Positions 59,101-64,000 of a stretch of 64,000 nucleotides of DNA are shown here, piece by piece; the stretch's first letter is position 1, and each line of letters opens with the position of its first letter. A program made the translations under genes and the position numbers. This stretch comes from Amaranthus tricolor (lineage: Eukaryota > Streptophyta > Magnoliopsida > Caryophyllales > Amaranthaceae). The stretch covers positions 1,263,501-1,327,500 of the forward strand of contig NC_080058.1 in NCBI RefSeq assembly GCF_026212465.1, in the 5' to 3' direction. The notes beneath the pieces were generated by a model that was not told the DNA's origin, searched no databases, and was given only the letters and a program-made list of their open reading frames with translations.

Positions 59101-62100
59101 TGCTACTAAAAATCGATTACTTCTTGACTAGAGAAATGATCGAAGTTTCGTAGTAAGATCATACCAGATTAATGTATAGCCCAATACAAAGTCCTAATCC
59201 TTGATGTTTGTATGGAAACAAGCCCTTGTCTGAATGAAATTCAAAGACAAGAAAGAATCAAATAATGGAACCTAAAAGAAGGGAATGTTAAAAACTTTTT
59301 TGCAAATAGAGTTGTTGGACAAGTGGATGCAAATTTAACTTGGAAAAAGATGGAGAATTGTATTACTCATGAAGCTAAGGGCATTCTAGGAGAAGCAAAG
59401 GTGGTATGGTCATGAAAAGGGACGCAAGGTGGTGGAGTGAAGAAGTAAAAGTTGCTATGTAGAAAAATATAGAATGTTATTTAGCTTTAAGAAATTGTAG
59501 GATTGAGAAGAATATTGCAAAATATAAAGAAGCCAAAACCAAGACAAAACAAGAAGTACGACAAAATAAGCGGTAGATGAGGCAATGTTAAATCCTAAGC
59601 ATGATATGCTATGTGTATACAAAATATAATTTAACTCTTACAGTGAAGTAAAATGGTTACTATATTTACCAAACAAGTGCCGTGCCAAACCCTCCAGGCA
59701 TGTTTTTAAATCCTGAGAAGTATATGCTATGGCATCTAGGCCAGATGACTCCCAATCATCAGGGGAAAATACACGAACACCTTCCATCTGTAACCATTCT
59801 AAAAAATAGTTGAAGTAGCTAAATGGGACAACAAACGGCCATTATTTTCAGAACAGAGAATAAGAACCTGATGGAACACAGGATAATGGGTAGAGTCGAT
59901 TGAGTCTCTACGGTAGACATCTCCGGTTACAAGGAAATGAGTGTGTCCATTTCTTAGCAGTTCTGCTTGATGAGCGCTAGTATGACACCTCAAAACAGTC
60001 TGGGAGTCGACATAGTAGGTATCATTGTAACTCCTGCTTACATGATCAACAGGAACCAAGACATCATCGAAATTCTGCAAGGATTGAATGATAGAACCTC
60101 CTGTTATACAGATGCGGATAGAACAAAACTTAAAGCTATAGACTAGATAAACATGAACGGACAAAATAATGCATAAAAAATTTTGATTCACTAAAAACTC
60201 ATCGAATACAACATTCCATCATCCCAATATCATTTCGCGGCTCCTAGCTAGGCTCCAACCTAAGAGGATTTGGCCGGCTAAAGCAACCTTAACCTTGTGA
60301 TAACAAAGAGGTCGTTTCTGATTGACCTAAATAACAAATATTATTTGCAACTTTACATATATATGAAGTGTGCGTGACTAACATAAAGCTCATTAAATAA
60401 TCATTTAAAAAGGCAAACCTGCATCAACAGCCTAACATTCCAGTTTATTACTTGGTTTGACCCAATAAACAAGGCTTTATATGAATTTAGTTGATCCAGA
60501 AAGCTCACAGTCACATCACATGATTCACTAATCTTCTAGTGAATCGCAAATCAAAAAACGCAAATTATGGTCTATTTTGGGCTATTTTAAGGTTATTTTG
60601 AGTGAATTGCGAACTCAAAAAACGAATTAACTTGCGAATTATGTTACACTGAGAAAGCTTTAAAAAAAATGTATTGGGGCATCTTAAGCTATTACATAGT
60701 GACAGCCTAGCATGAACATAGGCACAGTATGGGACTGTTTTACAGTGCAGCAAACTGGTTGATCGTATCATGGATGTTGACTATAATAAGACACAAGCAA
60801 TCCCTCTTCCACACATGTAACACTAGCATGCATACAATCAGGCAAACCGTTCAGAAAATGTGTTAATTGAAGTGTGTTTAAGTTAAGGACATACCGCTTT
60901 CACGGAAACAATCGGACAAAGATCTTCAAATTTTTCAAATTTGTTGGAATAATTGGCATCAAAATAGTCATAGATGGCATTCTTCAAAATGCCAAGCGGG
61001 TGTTGATCCCGCCTATGTAGTTGCATTCCAAGTTTAGTGAAGATTGCATCAGGGACATTGTTTGTGGGATCATCGCGCACCACATCTGGATTTCCATTGG
61101 ATCAATTAAACAGCCAGAAAAACCAACAAAAAAAATCAAAATAATGAAAATGAACACATAACCGGCAATTTCCATCTAGTGGATTAAGGTACAATATGAA
61201 ATTTTACAGTAAAACATCTCTAAAACTTCCATTTCCTATCTGCATTTCCATATATAATTTGCAAAAGCATTACATCAGAATGGTTCAAATAGCAAATAAT
61301 GCTGCAAAAGTTTTCAGTTCCCACTAAAACCTTTCAGCCTATTTGGTTATTGGTATTCAAAGGTGGGATATATAGTAATGAAAATTTAATATAATTTAGC
61401 TAAGAAAACTATTTGACAAGGCATATGATCATGCTCATCCTACGCTTAATCTTCGAAAAATTCTTTCCGACCCATTATCCTAACAAAAAATTGCAAGGAA
61501 AAACACATGTTGAGGATAAGAACTTCATTACAATTACAATCACTACTACCATTCAATATCAACAATCAAATATCCATTTCTATTAGTAAATTAACTAGTT
61601 ACATATCAAAAGATGAAATAAAAACTTAGATACTAACTTCATAAACACAAATTAAACCCATTTCACAAACTTAACTCAATTAACAAAATTCCATTAGCCT
61701 ATTACCATTAACCGGCTACTACTCTACTCAGGCGGAATTCGAAGGGTCCAATATATGCAATCTTACACTTATCACGAATAACAAAAAGATTGTTTTCAAT
61801 AGACCCATCAATAGCAAATATCATGTACAACTTACAAGCAATTAACTTCACAAATAACCCAAAAAAGAAAGACAAAAGAAAGAATTAAAGTCAATAAAGA
61901 AGTAATTTTGGGAAGTGGGTAATAACCTTCTTTGGAAATCTTAATGTTCCCAAGTTCAACTGTAGACGCTATCACTGATTGCCTCCATTTCTTGGTCCGG
62001 AGTTTGTCAGATGACACTGAAAAAGTAGTGGAGAAAGTGGAAACTCCAACAAGGTTTCTACGGAGGAAAATGGAGGTTTTGGAGAAGATAGTAGAGTTAG

Positions 62101-62134
62101 CAAATGGGATTGCAGCCATTGTTGTGGTGCTCAT
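56178..62134 (-). CDS. Phenylalanine--tRNA ligase, chloroplast/mitochondrial
   Basis: Ten exons (minus strand, GT-AG): 62134-61927, 61085-60895, 60074-59868, 59787-59670, 58767-58691, 58393-58214, 58093-58049, 57453-57349, 56627-56514, 56228-56178. All phases join, giving 431 residues (426 if the second Met at 62119 is used; a further upstream Met at 62191 is less likely). The start is Ser/Thr-rich and basic, as in a dual organelle transit peptide. The class II core includes [53 protein letters not shown], and [20 protein letters not shown] (motif 3). The C-terminal anticodon-binding fold ends in VVLR. It charges organellar tRNA-Phe as a monomer. Introns carry a hAT-type MITE, a LINE fragment and SINE-like pieces. 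The intact motifs argue for a working gene. Confidence 0.95.
56330..56410. repeat. Dispersed-repeat signature in PheRS intron 9
   Basis: CCAAAACCTTAATCCGAACA...GGGGTCGGATATGTGAA is a form of the common plant phrase AATCCCAACTA-GGGGTCGGCTA seen in tRNA-derived SINEs and other dispersed repeats. Ends not defined. Confidence 0.4.
57596..57968. mobile_element. hAT-type MITE in PheRS intron 7 (about 370 bp)
   Basis: GGGGGTGTTTGGTACTTGAC at the left and CCAATTGCCAAACACCCC at the right form the classic GGGGTGTTTGG terminal repeat. Inside are repeated TGGCTTTTAAGCCAA-type short inverted repeats. The frame at 57545-57814 is part of it. Confidence 0.75.
59300..59580 (+). pseudogene. LINE (L1-type) ORF2 fragment in PheRS intron 4
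   Basis: The plus strand reads, with stops, [13 protein letters not shown] then [10 protein letters not shown]...[19 protein letters not shown]. The WWSxEV...KR...YKxAKxxAKxxV pattern is that of the linker between endonuclease and reverse transcriptase in plant non-LTR elements. It lies opposite to PheRS and holds only about 90 residues' worth of sequence. Confidence 0.6.
60222..60330. repeat. SINE-like dispersed repeat in PheRS intron 2
   Basis: CGGCTCCTAGCTAGGCTCCAACC, TTTGGCCGGCTAAAGCAACC and TAACAAAGAGGTCGTTTCTG have the GC content and wording of tRNA-derived SINE ends. No target duplication was defined. Confidence 0.4.
60527..60655. repeat. GGCTATTTT/GCGAATTAAC repeat, copy 1 (PheRS intron 2)
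   Basis: ATGGTCTATTTTGGGCTATTTT and CAAAAAACGAATTAACTTGC are matched, in the opposite direction, by 63928-64000. The ends TCTAGTGAATCGC and GCGAATTA are partly inverted copies of each other. Confidence 0.6.
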
Positions 62135-62229
62135 GGTGGTGTGGGTACCAGCAGCACACAACTTTCTTACCCAACTTGATTGGATAAGCATTTTTGTTGG
62201 GGAAATAGTCTATTGTGTTTAAGATTAAG

Positions 62230-63353
62230 GGGTGATTATGAAAATGTTAATATCTTTTCTCCTCTAATTAATCAACATAAATGGTTTAAATTTGACCTTT
62301 TATTTTCTTTCAAACGAGCAAGTGGTTTGTGCTTACATTTTTTTATTTATTTATTTTTTTTTATTTTTTGCATTTTTGGATGGTAAATTATGGGGAGGGA
62401 AAGGAAAGACCGTGTGAGAATGGAATTTATTACTTTTCAAGTGATAGTTATTCTCTATAAGATTCAGTTTTCGGTTTGTTATTAATAACTTAATATCATG
62501 GATTCATGGTTTACTTCAAAAAAAGTTGTGTTTTTAGTTTAAGGATTTAAACGTACATAATATACTCCAAAGGATAATAGAATCTTCAAGAAAAAGAACA
62601 ATAGAATCTTCAAAAAAGGGACAATAAACTTGTCAAATATTGACGACCTGACATGAACTTGAAAACCAACTAGTATTTAGTGGTCAAGAAAAAGTTTAAT
62701 GCGTCATCCGAAAATGTTTCGATCTGAAATATCGACAAATTAGGCCAAACCTAATCGCAATTCGAACTCGACCGTTTTGATCCATTTTCTTGATTTTGTC
62801 AACTTTTTCAGCTTACGTCATCTTTTTTAGTCAGAATTTACTATATTTCTAGTTAATTTTTGTATTTCAAATCAACAATAATTATTATAGCCTTTAAACC
62901 GATTTATTTGTCCTTTTTAGAAAATATTTTCTAAAAAAATATTATTTATATTTTACTTAAAATGGTGTATAAATTTTAAGTTAAATTAGATTAATGATGA
63001 TTAATGTTTTATTTCTATTGAAATGAATATTATACATATTTTTCTTAAAAATGGGGGATATATCTTCAAGTGTCTCTTCAATATTAGAGGATGATGAACT
63101 TGAAGAAACTCATTTTGAAGTTATGCGTTTATAAATGTTAAGTAACACCAAGTTTGTTGCACAATGTTAGCAACTTCAATGTAAACTATATATTGTGAAA
63201 TGGCGTGAAAATACACAATTACTATAAATGACAAAATATACAATTACAAATACATAGTTAAAACTACATGTAAACTTCCAAGGAATCGACTAACAATCGC
63301 CATTCGCCGATTAGTTTCCTATCGTTCAAGCTTGAAGTCTCGGTTTCTTTCTT
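62230..63353. other. Intergenic between PheRS and the transporter gene
   Basis: The first ~150 bp probably include the PheRS promoter (minus strand). A short frame around 63051-63133 (SSILEDDELEETHFEVMRL) is unsupported. Otherwise AT-rich with no recognised repeat. Confidence 0.4.
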
Positions 63354-63535
63354 TCAAGCGAGATTGAAGTTGGCGAGTATTTCAGATAAAATGACCCACG
63401 CAGCGCCACCCATCACTAACGATAGAGTAAGCTTTCCACCAGGAACCAATTGGGGTACTTTTGGAAGCTCCAGAGAAGTTGAGTATCGATCTGACCATGA
63501 CATCGCTGCAGGAAGAACTCCGAAGAGCACCAACA
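63354..63535 (-). CDS. Tyrosine/tryptophan-permease-type transporter, last exon (gene continues outside)
   Basis: After the acceptor CTTGCAG (63542-63536) the minus-strand exon reads VLFGVLPAAMSWSDRYS, then PQLVPGGKLTLSLVMGGAAW, VILSEIL and a stop at 63354. The LPxxMAWSxRY and LVPGGKxTLSLVxGGA wording and the ending in one last membrane helix match the C-terminus of plant TyrP/aromatic amino-acid permease family proteins (APC superfamily, often plastid-targeted). Earlier exons lie beyond 64000. The intron beginning at 63536 holds two repeats. Substrate and location are inferred from the family only. Confidence 0.7.
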
Positions 63536-63649
63536 CTGCAAGATTACAAGTTGTCAAAAAGTTAGAAGTATAGTACCTTCAGTCAAGAAACCATTTCAAT
63601 TAAAAGTTTAAGCTGATGGTTAAGTCCCAAATATATGTTGACATCATAG

Positions 63650-63790
63650 TTATCAAAATCGCGATTTGGATCGTAGGATCGTACTATCCTACGACCCAGA
63701 TCGGTGCTAGCGACTAGAATCGTGCATAGGATCGAAATCAGTCGGGATCGTGCATAGGATCGGTGGGATCGACTAGGATCAGCCAAAAGT
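63650..63790. repeat. GGATCG-rich dispersed repeat in the transporter intron
   Basis: Many GGATCG, CATAGGATCG and an inner palindrome GATCGTACTATCCTACGACC. The GC content is well above that of the flanks. It resembles the GATCG-rich MITEs of other plants, but its ends are unclear. Confidence 0.5.
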
Positions 63791-63927
63791 ATGAATGTAA
63801 CACAAGTCTCGCTCATACTTGACGCCAAAAAATCCACTTGAAATGAGGGGTAGATGAGATTCGAAACCCATGACATACAGTCACGTTGGACAATAATACT
63901 TGTTTGTTTTCTTCTTTCATGATTAGT

Positions 63928-64000
63928 GTTCACTAGTTAATTCGCTTTTTGAATTCTCGATTCGTTCAAAATGGTCCAAAAATAGCCCAAAACGGACCAT
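63928..64000. repeat. GGCTATTTT/GCGAATTAAC repeat, copy 2 (cut by the window end)
   Basis: CACTAGTTAATTCGC and AAAATAGCCCAAAACGGACC are the inverse of the copy at 60527-60655. Confidence 0.55.

Noticed and set aside
62180..62386. Frame upstream of PheRS on the plus strand
   Set aside because: Phe- and Leu-rich because of T-runs; no start context or homology.

Overview
This window is AT-rich nuclear DNA from a eudicot plant. It has introns with GT-AG borders, plant-specific gene families (QALGGH zinc fingers, plant eEF1B with its acidic linker, organellar PheRS with a transit peptide), plant LTR retrotransposons (Athila-type Ty3, Ty1-copia, Cassandra, a SMART-like mini-LTR element), many MITEs and long (TA)n tracts. 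The style of the dispersed repeats suggests Caryophyllales, but that is only an inference.

Layout. 0-10 kb holds repeats and relics: a copia 5' end, a broken R2R3-MYB gene, MITEs and LTR remnants. 10.3-11.7 kb is an intact single-exon four-finger C2H2 regulator. 12-22 kb has no convincing gene; it holds a ~500 bp (TA)n tract, a second CACTA-type MITE and three regularly spaced palindromes. 22.4-36.6 kb is a cluster of four shortened copies of the C2H2 gene. One has a perfect 126-residue internal duplication, one keeps a single finger, one ends early, and one is split inside its QALGGH codons by a solo Cassandra LTR carrying an antisense 5S rRNA-derived segment. Between them lie a copia-type solo LTR with a perfect target duplication and a 5.4 kb Athila-type element missing its 3' half. 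38.7-42.2 kb is a complete six-exon eEF1B nucleotide-exchange subunit gene. 46.1-46.7 kb is a single-exon RING-H2 ubiquitin ligase gene. 49.5-54 kb is a nest of transposons: a truncated copia element, then three inverted-repeat elements, each between (TA)n blocks. 54.6-55.2 kb is a broken RING-H2 paralogue. 56.2-62.1 kb (minus strand) is a complete ten-exon organellar phenylalanyl-tRNA synthetase gene. 63.35-63.54 kb (minus strand) is the last exon of a tyrosine/tryptophan-permease-type transporter that runs off the window.

Two arrangements stand out. First, the RING-H2 gene with a PheRS exon-9 fragment behind it (46.1-47.8 kb) and the broken RING-H2 paralogue with the intact PheRS gene behind it (54.6-62.1 kb) look like two copies of one block that lost opposite genes. 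Second, the short C2H2 genes all start at a codon matching an internal Met of the 462-residue gene, so they look like 5'-truncated duplicates that acquired a new shared promoter. I saw no CRISPR array and no convincing rRNA or tRNA gene. Everything was read by eye, so intron borders and repeat ends are predictions.
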